Shown in pieces: positions 53,639 to 62,401 of a stretch of 64,000 nt of DNA (the stretch's first letter is position 1; the number at the start of each line of letters is the position of its first letter). This stretch comes from Desulfobacteraceae bacterium Eth-SRB2 (lineage in GTDB: Bacteria; Desulfobacterota; Desulfobacteria; Desulfobacterales; UBA11574): NCBI GenBank assembly GCA_004193595.1, contig RPGQ01000004.1:108264-172263 (forward strand). Reading direction: 5' to 3'. Position numbers and translations under genes: made by a program. The notes below the pieces were generated by a model. The model did not search any database. It worked only from the letters and a program-made list of their open reading frames with translations, and had not been told where the DNA came from.

Positions 53639-53806
53639 AGCAATCTTCCTTATATTCCCTATGCCAGTCTAATATTCATGCATCCGCCAAATGCCCGTAT
53701 AAAAGAGTTTAGAGGTTTCGCTCCCATTGGCCTTGGACTCGTAGGGACTATGCCCCGGAAGGAATAAGAGAATAATGAAGTAATGGAGCTGGTTAAATAG
53801 AAAAAA

Positions 53807-54032
53807 TCACTGGGTAAAATGATAAATTTTAAGGGGGTTCTGACAATCTAAACACTTAATTTCCGCTATTACCCCCAATATTCTCTCCGAGGCGTAGGCT
53901 CTACGAGCCGGAGGCCAGTATTTCATTCTTCCATACAGAAGGCATAAACAGGTTGTCATTAAAAGACTTGTGATTGGGTCAGGTTGTAGAATTCCCAAAT
54001 GTTTTTTATATATCAAATCGTAATTCATTTTG
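53807..54032. other. Spacer between cfa and the structured repeat, no supported gene
   Basis: A 76-codon open frame here (53807-54037 on the minus strand) has no ribosome-binding site and unusual composition. Nothing else is seen except the start of the repeat at 54033. Confidence 0.35.
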
Positions 54033-54118
54033 TCCATAGAGGCAAGTCTTTATTTTGATGGTGGAAATCCCTATGGGGCGGGAATTTATCCTGCGCAATC
54101 GGGAGAAAAACCGATAAG
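54033..54118 (+). ncRNA. Structured repeat, copy B (putative RNA)
   Basis: The stems are CCATAG/CTATGG, GCGGGA/TCCTGC (with one G-U pair) and a perfect ATCGG/CCGAT around a GAGAAAAA loop. See copies A and C. It lies between cfa and the first degenerate receiver gene. Confidence 0.5.
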
Positions 54119-54321
54119 ATGCCTGGTAACCGTTCGCAGATTCAGTGTTTCAGTAGTTCGGATTTCGAAGTTCAGTGTTCGCCGAAAACCTAACCCGTGA
54201 ACGGTTACCCTTTTTCGCTCAAACCTTTTACTTTTTCAAATCCTCAAAAATCCTATCCAGATCGTTTTGGCCTACACAAGGAAGAGTCTTTTGATAATGA
54301 AAGTAAGGGAGGTGAATCTTC

Positions 54322-54693
54322 CTATTTGGCGGGATTGTTTTCTAACAACGCGGATATCTTTTGCTTGAGTTCATCGCCGGCAGAGTGGCTCTTGAGCAAA
54401 TATCCATCAGCTTGAGAAAGACGGTGATTAAACAAGTAATTGTGATATGGAGCAATAATAAGCACCGGGAGGTTTGGTTCTTGTATTTTAATGTTACGTA
54501 AGACATCCCATACGATAAACCCATGCTTCAGGTAAAGGTTAAGAAGCACTATATTAGGTTTAAATGATAAAATGTTTTTACAAACGGACTCGATATCATC
54601 CGTGGCTTGGACTCTGTGGCTTTCACCGGTAAGCCCTTCTCTGCATAAATCCTTTGTCCACTCCTGATCATCGATGATAAGTATGTTTGCCAT
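54322..54693 (-). CDS. Single-domain receiver protein lacking the phospho-acceptor aspartate (N52)
   Basis: A 123-residue CheY-like fold. The acidic pair is at 8-9 (IIDDQ) and the lysine at about 101 (LLKS), but the acceptor position reads NIVLLNLYL, with Asn52 instead of Asp. The usual Ser/Thr is Ala81. It may therefore work unphosphorylated or be decaying. ATG 54693 is preceded by AGGAAA, which fits better than the ATG at 54720. Confidence 0.8.
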   Translation of the reverse strand: MANILIIDDQEWTKDLCREGLTGESHRVQATDDIESVCKNILSFKPNIVLLNLYLKHGFIVWDVLRNIKIQEPNLPVLIIAPYHNYLFNHRLSQADGYLLKSHSAGDELKQKISALLENNPAK

Positions 54694-54801
54694 TATGTTT
54701 CCTGTCGCATGCAGAATCATCTGAATTTAGATTTTTTATAAGGTATTTAATCCGCCTTTTCACCCTTCGACAGTTCGCTCAATCGGAGAATGAATGCGGT
54801 T

Positions 54802-55308
54802 TCAGATGACGTTTCCGATCAGGAATTCCTTTATGCTTTCCTTAATCTTACTCTCAGGCAAATCCGCTAAATAATTAAAACAATTTATACACAAACAGAC
54901 AAGGTCTTCGTTCTCAAGGATTTCTCCAGAAGCCACCTTTTCGCCGCACAAGTCACAGGAACAGGTTAATCCATGAACATTCCCGCCATAAACGGTTTGA
55001 CTTTTAGCCAGATATTGGATGCCGATTCCATAACAGGAAATTTCACTTTTATCTATTTTTTTGCACCATTTTACTTTCGCCCGATAGGCCTTGTAAGCTT
55101 CAGGGCCAGGCGTATCAGGTGTGTAATTTACCATTTTAATACAAATATCTGACTTTTGCTTGATGGCATGGTCTGACTCGAAATACATACCGCCTATGCT
55201 ACTGTTATACATTTTTGCGTGATAATAGTTTTCCGTATCATAATTTGCATACACAATAGGGGCTTCATAAGCATTGCGGGAATAAGCTCTTTTTATTAAT
55301 GCAGACAT
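54802..55308 (-). CDS. PilZ-like protein with C-terminal zinc finger
   Basis: A 168-residue protein. The N-terminal PilZ domain has RAYSRNAYEA (R-x-x-x-R) and NSSIGGMYFES (N-x-S-x-x-G). The C-terminus has CSCDLCG and CLCINC, a four-cysteine zinc-binding pattern, after residue 115. It is related to the 101-residue PilZ proteins at 51202 and 56121 over the first part, through MYFESD...K and GIGIQYL. It sits between the two degenerate receivers. Confidence 0.8.
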   Translation of the reverse strand: MSALIKRAYSRNAYEAPIVYANYDTENYYHAKMYNSSIGGMYFESDHAIKQKSDICIKMVNYTPDTPGPEAYKAYRAKVKWCKKIDKSEISCYGIGIQYLAKSQTVYGGNVHGLTCSCDLCGEKVASGEILENEDLVCLCINCFNYLADLPESKIKESIKEFLIGNVI

Positions 55309-55374
55309 TTTTTCACTCCTACTCTTTTGAAATTATATCGTATTTATCCGGAAACAACTGGTTTTGAATCCTGT

Positions 55375-55752
55375 TTAAACTATAATTTGAATCCTGTTTA
55401 AACTATAAACTGGATATCGTTCGTTTTCCGACCGGAAATTTTTATCATCAAGAACCTCGTTTATCGCTTGTTTGAGACTGTTAATGGCATCAATACTCTT
55501 AATCACATAAATCAGTACCGGAAGATTAGGAACCCTCCTTTTGATATCATTAAGGATCTTCCAACTGTCATAATTTTCGGGATGAAATCCCAAAAGCACA
55601 AGATCCAGTCGAGAATCTTTGATACGTTCCCAGATCAATTCAACAGCACCTAAATTTACAACCCGATACTTTTCCTTGGATAGCTCCTTTGAAAGAAGGG
55701 CTCGAATGTGTGGTTGATCATCTACAATCAAGACCTTTACTATTTTCTTCAT
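55375..55752 (-). CDS. Single-domain receiver protein lacking the phospho-acceptor aspartate (G55)
   Basis: A 125-residue CheY-like fold. The acidic pair is VDDQ at 11-12, but the acceptor strand reads LDLVLLGFHPEN, with Gly55 in place of Asp. A 22-bp tandem duplication (55363-55407, TTTGAATCCTGTTTAAACTA twice) lies at the 3' end and shapes the last residues and stop. It is the second pseudo-receiver in 1 kb. Confidence 0.78.
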   Translation of the reverse strand: MKKIVKVLIVDDQPHIRALLSKELSKEKYRVVNLGAVELIWERIKDSRLDLVLLGFHPENYDSWKILNDIKRRVPNLPVLIYVIKSIDAINSLKQAINEVLDDKNFRSENERYPVYSLNRIQIIV

Positions 55753-56120
55753 CCCTTATCCGTCGGCTGTAATATTTAGAATAGCTCATCTCAAGGCATT
55801 AGAATCGTCAATCAACAATTGAGATCTTTTCCTACCTTCAAAGAAAAAACACCCTTTTCCTCAATAAGTTTGTTGAATTTTGTAACCAAAAATATGCATT
55901 CGGTAACAACTAACTTTGGTGCAGAGTTTTTTTACCAAGGCTGGTTGCCTTGATTGAGTTGCCAAGTTATTGGTTTACTTGAAGCAATTTTAATTGTTGT
56001 TCCTCTGCATTCCTTATACTGGATGTTGATTCTGTCTGCTAAAGAGAAGCAAAATTATGGAAGGGTGGCACAGGGGCCACACTTCTCGGCGCATAAGAAA
56101 GGAAATAAGATAATAGACCT

Positions 56121-56426
56121 TTAATAATATTTGACGCCAATTCCAAAATGAGAAGCATCTTCGCTACTCATTTCCGTCCACCATCTTACTTGAGCAAGCG
56201 ATACGGTTCGCAGCCCACGGCACAGTTCCGGTGCAGAAGTATCAAACGAGCAGGTTTTTACCTTGAAGAAAATATTCGTTCCTTCTTTGAAAAATGAATC
56301 AGACTCGAAATACATGCCGCCTTCACCGTAGTTAAGCATTTTGGCATTAAAGGTTTCATTTTTATTAAAACAGTTACATATAACGGATGCTTCACATTTA
56401 TGGCGTTTATCAGCTCTATTTTTCAT
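56121..56426 (-). CDS. Small PilZ-like protein (paralogue 2)
   Basis: A 101-residue near-duplicate of the PilZ protein at 51202, with about 15 substitutions. RADKRHKCE and NYGEGGMYFES are kept. Upstream of it the CBM48 gene found beside paralogue 1 has been reduced to a 5' remnant, so the pair of genes was duplicated and one partner then lost. Confidence 0.8.
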   Translation of the reverse strand: MKNRADKRHKCEASVICNCFNKNETFNAKMLNYGEGGMYFESDSFFKEGTNIFFKVKTCSFDTSAPELCRGLRTVSLAQVRWWTEMSSEDASHFGIGVKYY

Positions 56427-56648
56427 TGGGTATGAAATCTCCTATTTTGCGGCGTTTAAAAAACTTCGACCTGTATGTTCATAATTTCAGCCAGGCTAAC
56501 GCGGACCACAAGCGAACCACTAAAATCCCCCTTTTTTAAAGGGGGGTTAAGGGGATTTTTCATGTCACCGCACAGGTGGAAAAACTAATAAGGAGTAATT
56601 CTTTTTGATATTTGTTGAGATCAACTATCACGATTACCTCCTTTCAAT

Positions 56649-56693
56649 TTATAAGAACATGTTAATTTTCTTTTTTGATTTGACCTTTGCCAT
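56649..56693 (-). pseudogene. 5' remnant of a CBM48 gene
   Basis: ATGGCAAAGGTCAAATCAAA and what follows encode MAKVKSKKKIN, matching the start of the intact gene at 51528-51824 (MATVKSKKKIK), and then run to a stop after 14 codons. The upstream sequence, including structured repeat copy C, matches that gene's upstream region. About 280 bp of the gene body is gone. Confidence 0.7.
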
Positions 56694-56779
56694 GCAATAC
56701 CTCTTTTTATAAAATTCCTTCGAGATTTTATGTAAGGTTCGAATAAAATAGATTATTATCAGGTTTTAGTTTCCTCTGT

Positions 56780-56863
56780 CCATAGAGAGAGGGCTTCATT
56801 TTTATGGTGGGAACCCCTATGAGGAGGGAATTTATCCTGGCAATTGGGAGAAATGCTGATTAG
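56780..56863 (+). ncRNA. Structured repeat, copy C (putative RNA)
   Basis: The stems are CATAG/CTATG, AGGGA/TCCT and ATTGG/CTGAT (two wobble pairs on the plus strand). The copy is more diverged, but pairing is mostly kept. It lies just downstream of the LuxR-type regulator stop. Confidence 0.45.
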
Positions 56864-56883
56864 ATAGGTTTTTTTGGGCAGGC

Positions 56884-57561
56884 TTATCCTTTCCACAATT
56901 CCACGTCGATAATTCCTAACCTTGCGGCATATCTAACCAGCTCTAATGTGCTATGGAGATTAAGCTTGCACAAAATATTTGATCTGTGATTCTCAACAGT
57001 TTTGGGACTGATGAAAAGTTTTTCCGCGACCTGTTTGGTGGAAAGGCCTTGGGCCAGCAACACCAGGATCTCTTGTTCTCGGCGGGTCAGGGTGTCATAG
57101 CTCGCATCCGTTATCTTCACCTCTTTTTCCGGGAATTCCATAAGCTTTTCAATCACCTTATGGGAGACGGAACTGTCCATGAAATACTCTCCCTTCAAGA
57201 CTGTATCTATCCCCTGTAACAGTCTTTCAGAGGTCGATTCCTTGACCACATATCCTGTGGCTCCGGCCTGAAATGCCTTGACAATATAATTTACTTTGGA
57301 GTGCATGGTAATAATCATGATACGTGTTTTCGGCGATACATTTTTAAGTTCGTGAGTCAGTTGAATGCCGCTTTGATCCGGCAAAGACATATCCACAAGC
57401 GCCAAATCGGGCTTGAATTTTTTTGCCATTCGGAGTCCTTCACGCCCGTTCCCTGCCTCTCCAAGCACTTCAAGTCTTTTGTTGCGTTTGATAATCGCTT
57501 TGAGGCCTTCCCTGAAAAGAGGATGGTCGTCTATTATCAATATAGTGTTCTTTTGAGCCAC
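56884..57561 (-). CDS. NarL/FixJ-type response regulator (receiver + LuxR HTH)
   Basis: A 225-residue regulator. The receiver has IIDDHPLFREGL, the acceptor Asp in DLALVDMSLPDQSG, and the conserved Lys in YVVKES. The LuxR-type DNA-binding domain has LTRREQEILVLLAQGLSTKQ and SPKTVENHRSNI. The GTG at 57561, with AAGGA 8 bp upstream, gives the family's start; the ATG at 57636 is too far upstream. It overlaps the end of its kinase gene by 92 bp and should be that kinase's partner. The acceptor Asp is intact, unlike the two pseudo-receivers nearby. Confidence 0.9.
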   Translation of the reverse strand: MAQKNTILIIDDHPLFREGLKAIIKRNKRLEVLGEAGNGREGLRMAKKFKPDLALVDMSLPDQSGIQLTHELKNVSPKTRIMIITMHSKVNYIVKAFQAGATGYVVKESTSERLLQGIDTVLKGEYFMDSSVSHKVIEKLMEFPEKEVKITDASYDTLTRREQEILVLLAQGLSTKQVAEKLFISPKTVENHRSNILCKLNLHSTLELVRYAARLGIIDVELWKG

Positions 57562-60052
57562 TATCTTTGTCCTTATATGGAAGCTTAATAGAGATGTTTG
57601 TGCCCTGCATGGGTTTTGACTGAATTTCCATTTCACCTTGAAGCAATTTGACCCTTTGTTCCATGCTCCGAATTCCCATTCGTTTTTCTTTTGTTAGGGT
57701 TGCCAATCGTTTTTGCACATTAAAACCTCGCCCATCATCTTTTATACGAAGTATAATGTTAGGGAAAGCTGCAACCAGCTTGATGGTTACATGACCGGCG
57801 TCCGCGTGCTTTTTGATGTTGACGAGACTTTCTTGAATCAGGCGATACAGGTTGATTTCGGTATCAAAATCCAGCTTTAACTTCTTCATGCCGGCAAAAT
57901 GGAAGTCAATGTTTATTCCATTGTTTTCAGAAAAATCATTACAATACTGAAAAAGGGCCTGAGCAAGCCCCAGTTCATCGAGAACCAGGGGCCGCAACTC
58001 ATATGAGAGATCCCGGACCTCTTTAATGCATTCACGAAGCATTTTAGACAGTTCGGAAACTTTTTGCCTGATCTCGCGGGGAATAGTAGGCTGATTATCA
58101 AAAAGCGTTTCAAAGCCGATTTTTATTGAAGAAAGGTCTTGAGCCACGCAATCATGCAGTTCACGAGATATCATCTGACGCTCGCTTTCCTGAGCCCTCA
58201 TTAGCTCTTGGGTGAGGGTATGAATCTGTTCTTCGGCATGCTTTTGATCCGTAATATTTCTGGCAATCAGGATAAAGCTTTCAATTTCACCCGCATCATT
58301 TTTCAGAGGCACGCAGTGAGTTTCCCAGTAACTTTCTCCTTCTATTCCCTTTACCTCGGGTTGATACATAAACGCCCGTTCGATTTTACCCGTCTCCCGC
58401 GCGATTACGGTGGGGCATCCTTTACAGGGTGTATCTCGACCAACGAAAAGTTCATAACAGGTATGGCCGACTGAGTCTTGGGAAGACATATTAAGCTCTT
58501 TGGCTGATGTTTTATTTGACCAAATGATTTTCATGTCCTTATCAATATAACGAATTCTGTCCATAGAGGCGTCAAGAATTGTCCGTTTCTGAGATTCGCT
58601 CTGACGGAGCGATACTTCCATCCGTTTTCGTTCGGTGATATTACGTAAAGAGCCGATAATTTTTACAGGATTATCTTGTTTGTCTCCTATGAGCTTTGCC
58701 GTTATCGAACAATGGACTTGAGAGCGGTTTTTGTCAATCAGAAGCGCTTCATAGTCAGTGACTTTTCCATTTTTCAGAAGCTCTTTTAGAAATTCATCTC
58801 TATTTTTCGGATCAACATATATATCGGATAATAATTTTCCTATGACCTCTTCTCTTTTGTAGAGCGAAACATCTTCTATCGAGGGGCTGGCTTCCAGAAT
58901 TATTCCATCAAGGGTTACTTCATAATAAACATCCTGGATATTTTCAAAAATACAGCGATACTTCTCTTCCCTTTTCCGCAGTGCATCTTCGGTCTGCTTA
59001 CGGGACATGATGTCTTGAAACAAAGAGACGTAATATTGTATTCGACCCTGTGAGTCGCGAACCAGAGATGAACTCACCTCAATCCACACTGGGTGCCCGA
59101 GTTTGTGGATGAATCGTTTTTCATAGGAACTTTGTGCTCCAGCTTTTATCCGTTTCAACCAATCATAACAGCCGGGCAGGTCATCCGGGCTGGTAATTTC
59201 TACCCAAGTCTTACCCAGTAGTTCTTCCTCAGAATAGCCAAGAATCCTGCACAGGGTATGATTGACTTTCATAAAGCAGCCATTGTTCGCCATTAAAGCC
59301 ATTCCAATCGCCGCGTTGTTAAAAGTTGTACGGAAGCGTTCCTCGTTTTTCCGCAGCATTTTCTCTGCCTGTTTACGGTCTTGTATTTCCTGCTCCAGTT
59401 GCTCGTTTGTCTTCAGCAATTCGACAATACGCTCTTCTACGCGTCGCTCAAGCATGTCATGAGCCTCTTGCAACGCTTCCTCCGCCTGCTTGCGATCGTT
59501 AATATCGGTTATGGATATTCCGAGCTGGTTGAAATCTCCCTGTAAATCTTTTACAGGGCCACTTTCCAGGTAAGTATAAAATTCAGAGCCGTCCTTTTTC
59601 ACAAGTTTCAGTTCGCACGTCTGTTTTTCTTTTGTTTCAATAAGTTTCTGACAGTGAAAATAATAAACACCCTGAGTTGCACTGGCAATGAATCGAGAAA
59701 AAGGTTTGCCGATCATTGAGCTTCTTTCCACACCCAACATCGTAGCGCTGGTAAGATTCGCCGCCAAAATCATTCCTTTATCACTAATCGTGAAATAACC
59801 AACAGGGGCAAAGTCGTAGAGGTCAGAATATTTGTCTCTTACCACTGTAATTTCCAGTTGTGTTCTGCGCATCTCCTCATTTTGCATCTCCAATTCAATC
59901 TGGTGGGCACGCAGTTCATGGATCAGGCGATCTTTGGCCTCATGTGAAAGATGCGAGAGATATTCAGTGTCTTCCGGCTTTCTTTCCAGTTTTTTTCCCG
60001 CCTGCTTGCGCAGTTTGGAAAATTTGTCTTCCGGGATTATATCCTTGCCCAT
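57470..60052 (-). CDS. Cytoplasmic histidine kinase, four PAS domains, HisKA_3
   Basis: An 860-residue sensor without membrane segments. Coiled-coil N-terminus, then PAS domains at about 75-190, 235-355, 360-480 and 490-620. The fourth has a cysteine cluster (CYELFVGRDTPCKGCPTV) that could bind metal or a cluster. The HisKA_3 phospho-acceptor is in SRELHDCVAQDLSS (near 655). The ATPase has NIKKHADAG, DDGRGF and the GIRSMEQRVKLLQG segment. The signal is unknown; the PAS cysteines point to redox or gas sensing. The partner gene is 57561-56884. Confidence 0.92.
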   Translation of the reverse strand: MGKDIIPEDKFSKLRKQAGKKLERKPEDTEYLSHLSHEAKDRLIHELRAHQIELEMQNEEMRRTQLEITVVRDKYSDLYDFAPVGYFTISDKGMILAANLTSATMLGVERSSMIGKPFSRFIASATQGVYYFHCQKLIETKEKQTCELKLVKKDGSEFYTYLESGPVKDLQGDFNQLGISITDINDRKQAEEALQEAHDMLERRVEERIVELLKTNEQLEQEIQDRKQAEKMLRKNEERFRTTFNNAAIGMALMANNGCFMKVNHTLCRILGYSEEELLGKTWVEITSPDDLPGCYDWLKRIKAGAQSSYEKRFIHKLGHPVWIEVSSSLVRDSQGRIQYYVSLFQDIMSRKQTEDALRKREEKYRCIFENIQDVYYEVTLDGIILEASPSIEDVSLYKREEVIGKLLSDIYVDPKNRDEFLKELLKNGKVTDYEALLIDKNRSQVHCSITAKLIGDKQDNPVKIIGSLRNITERKRMEVSLRQSESQKRTILDASMDRIRYIDKDMKIIWSNKTSAKELNMSSQDSVGHTCYELFVGRDTPCKGCPTVIARETGKIERAFMYQPEVKGIEGESYWETHCVPLKNDAGEIESFILIARNITDQKHAEEQIHTLTQELMRAQESERQMISRELHDCVAQDLSSIKIGFETLFDNQPTIPREIRQKVSELSKMLRECIKEVRDLSYELRPLVLDELGLAQALFQYCNDFSENNGINIDFHFAGMKKLKLDFDTEINLYRLIQESLVNIKKHADAGHVTIKLVAAFPNIILRIKDDGRGFNVQKRLATLTKEKRMGIRSMEQRVKLLQGEMEIQSKPMQGTNISIKLPYKDKDSGSKEHYIDNRRPSSFQGRPQSDYQTQQKT

Positions 60053-60071
60053 TGTTTCAACACCTCACTCT

Positions 60072-60696
60072 ATGTCGATTTTAAACCGACCCGGCAATGT
60101 TTATGATTCTAAACGTGCGTTCTTTGTCATCCAGACAATCCGAAGACAGTTGTCTGATCTTTCTATTCGATTTCAGGCTGACAGTGCCTTTTGCGTCCCT
60201 GAAGTGATTAACTATCTGATAAAAAAACAAGCTGGATTCGCCATCAAAGCACCCTTTTGGAAATTGCTCAATCTCAAGACTGCGGCACAGCAGCGTCAAA
60301 GATTGTTTAAGATCAATAACAAGTGGGGCTGTTTTTGGGTAAAACAGCCGATCGATTCCATTGATCACGAACATTACGTGATCATTTTGCGCAAGAAGAT
60401 ACTTTGCCCAAAAAAACATTACCCGTTGAAGTTGTTTTCACCAAACAACGGCGTTTAAGAATATTCGGAAGTTGTTACCGATAACAAAAACTGGGATCCG
60501 AAAAGGAAAATCAACCCGTATGTTTAAGAATCTAGCGTTGAAAACGTTCAGATTTCTCATCTTAAATCGTGGTGGTCGCATAGCTTGGCGCAAGGGCATA
60601 AAGGTTGTCGAGTTAACAAAAAACAATCAGGCCGAATTACTTTATAAAAAGATTTCTACTGCTCTCAACAACTGCCAAATAAAGAAAGCAGCATAA
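60072..60696 (+). pseudogene. Remnant of an IS1380-like DDE transposase
   Basis: The open piece at 60072-60458 includes RPGNVYDSKRAFFVIQTIRR, a QADSAFCVPEVINYLIKK segment and GFAIKAPFWKLL, matching the central part of IS1380-type transposases (GN-x-HDS, R-x-D-x-x-F). A second piece at 60521-60696, in another frame, has LALKTFRFLILNRGGRIAWRKGIKV, similar to their C-termini. The N-terminal half is missing and the frame is broken. Function is lost. Confidence 0.7.
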
Positions 60697-60766
60697 TTTT
60701 TCGCTCAATTAGAGTTCAATTTAAAAGGCATATTGGTAAAACGTTGTCAATGAAGGATTGTATTCA

Positions 60767-60794
60767 TTTTTATAGGGAAATGTCCCTATAAAAA
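60767..60794. repeat. Perfect 12-bp inverted repeat
   Basis: TTTTTATAGGGA and TCCCTATAAAAA are separated by AATG. It could be an insertion end of the nearby transposase remnant or a hairpin, but there is no run of T typical of a terminator on the plus side beyond the stem. Nothing else is identifiable between 60697 and 61107. Confidence 0.55.
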
Positions 60795-61107
60795 TAGGGA
60801 AGATAGGGCTTTTTCCCGGAATATGTTTTTAAATAACTTTCGTTAGTGCCGAGTATGGAATGTATGGCTAAATATGTTTCAACCATCGTGCCTGAACCTC
60901 CAATTTACTAAAAGTGAAGGTTTATAAACGAAATCATGAAAAGTACGGATCACTTGCCTTGCGCCCTTTCTCGCTGTCAACCTTTTCGGCCATTGCTTTC
61001 GAATAATTGTCCTCTGTAACACCAATTGGAACGGTTAAAGTTTTGCGCTTGGTATTCTTATGTCGAATGCATCTGTGTTTTAATGAACAGCTGTTGAACA
61101 CAAGGCA

Positions 61108-61147
61108 ATAAAAAAAGCCGGAAAATAATCCGGCTTTAGTTGTTTTT
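61108..61147 (-). terminator. Intrinsic terminator of the gene at 61172-61582
   Basis: GCCGGA (61117-61122) pairs with TCCGGC (61129-61134). Read on the minus strand it is followed by TTTTTTTATT. Confidence 0.8.
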
Positions 61148-61171
61148 TAACAATCCCTGAACTCGGCTCAA

Positions 61172-61582
61172 TTAAAGCTCATATTTACCTTCCATTTCGA
61201 GAATGAATTCGCCCGGGACTTTTCCTGATGTGACCTTGAATGTACCCTTGCCTTTGATGTTATCCAGCTTTCCTGTCCCTCTATAGGTTTCCCACGTTCC
61301 GGTTGTGAGCTTGCTTTTCCCGTCACGATTACCTTCAAACTTGCTGTAAACCGAACCGTACTGGAAATTGGTTACCGCATAACCCTGCATGGGGCCGCTG
61401 CCTTGTATGCGGTCATGAAAGTTTACGCTGCGACGTGAGACAAATTCACCGGCAATTCCCACTTCATAGTTAATGGGACGACCTTCCATTTCAACCAGCA
61501 TCAATTGGTGGTCGCATTCATCATGGACATAAAGGGATTCTCTCCGGGTAACACGTAAACTGTAAGTCGCTTTCCGTTTCAT
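61172..61582 (-). CDS. Conserved hypothetical protein, beta-barrel (allene-oxide-cyclase-like)
   Basis: A 136-residue protein rich in beta-strand patterns: GTWETYRGTGKLDNIKGKGT and EFILEMEGKYEL repeat the G-x-G alternation seen in small beta-barrel families such as allene-oxide-cyclase-like or DUF3224 proteins. The first third has no recognised motif. No signal peptide. A clear terminator follows. Function unknown. Confidence 0.65.
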   Translation of the reverse strand: MKRKATYSLRVTRRESLYVHDECDHQLMLVEMEGRPINYEVGIAGEFVSRRSVNFHDRIQGSGPMQGYAVTNFQYGSVYSKFEGNRDGKSKLTTGTWETYRGTGKLDNIKGKGTFKVTSGKVPGEFILEMEGKYEL

Positions 61583-61848
61583 AGCTTTCTCCTTTAATCA
61601 TAGTTAGGTATAATTCCCGCAGCTTGCTGCGTTATGATTCGATTATATACCCCGTTGATACCCTGTCAGTTTTGCCGCAGGGTAGTTCACTTAATGATAA
61701 TTTTGGATTATTGATTGTCTATTTAATATTTACTGTAAATCAGTGCTCTTTGCTACCATTATTTTAGAAATTAGTCAAATATAGGACAATAAATTGTGTA
61801 AAGCTTTACATGCTTTCAGGATAATACAAAGAGTTGAGAATCGGCTGC

Positions 61849-62022
61849 TCAATCCCAGGTGATTTCGCGGCCATATGGATATATTCCTTTGTTTTCTGCA
61901 AGATACCTTGGGCCATGTTCGAAGTGTTGGGTCCCTTTTAAAGATAAAGAAGATGAAAGGTTAATGGCTGTTGTTGTCTTACCGCATCCTCCTTTTTGAT
62001 TCGCACTTGCAATAACCCTCAT
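61849..62022 (-). pseudogene. ParA/MinD-type ATPase remnant
   Basis: The 57 codons begin MRVIASANQKGGCGKTTTAI, a perfect ParA Walker A (KGGCGKTT), then LNLSSSLSLKG. The frame continues with unrelated residues (GPRYLAENKGIYPYGREITWD) to a TGA. Full ParA proteins exceed 200 residues, so this is a deletion remnant. No parB is near. Confidence 0.65.
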
Positions 62023-62401
62023 AAATCTTCTCCTTGGTTGTATTTGTGAATAGTGGTTACACTCTATTTCATAGAAAAAGGCTTTTCAAGTAAAAATACG
62101 ACATATGGTATAATTTTTATGACCACACACCAGTTATTGTATATTGTTGGTTTTCGGGATAGGTAAGATTATCATCTCTGTTGTTTTGGTGATTATGACT
62201 GTTATTAGTTGCAGAGAGGTTTGTCAAAGACGCGGGTATGTTGTCGTAAAAATTCAAAGGGGCAAAGCCCTTAAAAAGGATTCGCCTTTACTGAAAAATG
62301 ATATCACAAAAATTTTGAAGCTCTGATATTTACATTTCCATAGGAGCAGAATACACAGGTATTGAGCCCGCCGCAGGATGGGGACACATTATTTTAAAAC
62401 C

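Noticed and set aside
53807..54037. 76-codon minus-strand frame
   Set aside because: No ribosome-binding site, odd composition, and its start lies in the structured repeat.
51911..56863. c-di-GMP (GEMM) or cobalamin riboswitch for the structured repeats
   Set aside because: The GEMM hallmarks (AGGGCAAACC, GGGACGCAAAGCC) and the cobalamin box are absent on both strands, and the better-pairing strand is opposite to the flanking genes.
62144..62326. 60-codon plus-strand frame with one hydrophobic segment
   Set aside because: Weak start, no homology, next to decayed ParA; not enough support.
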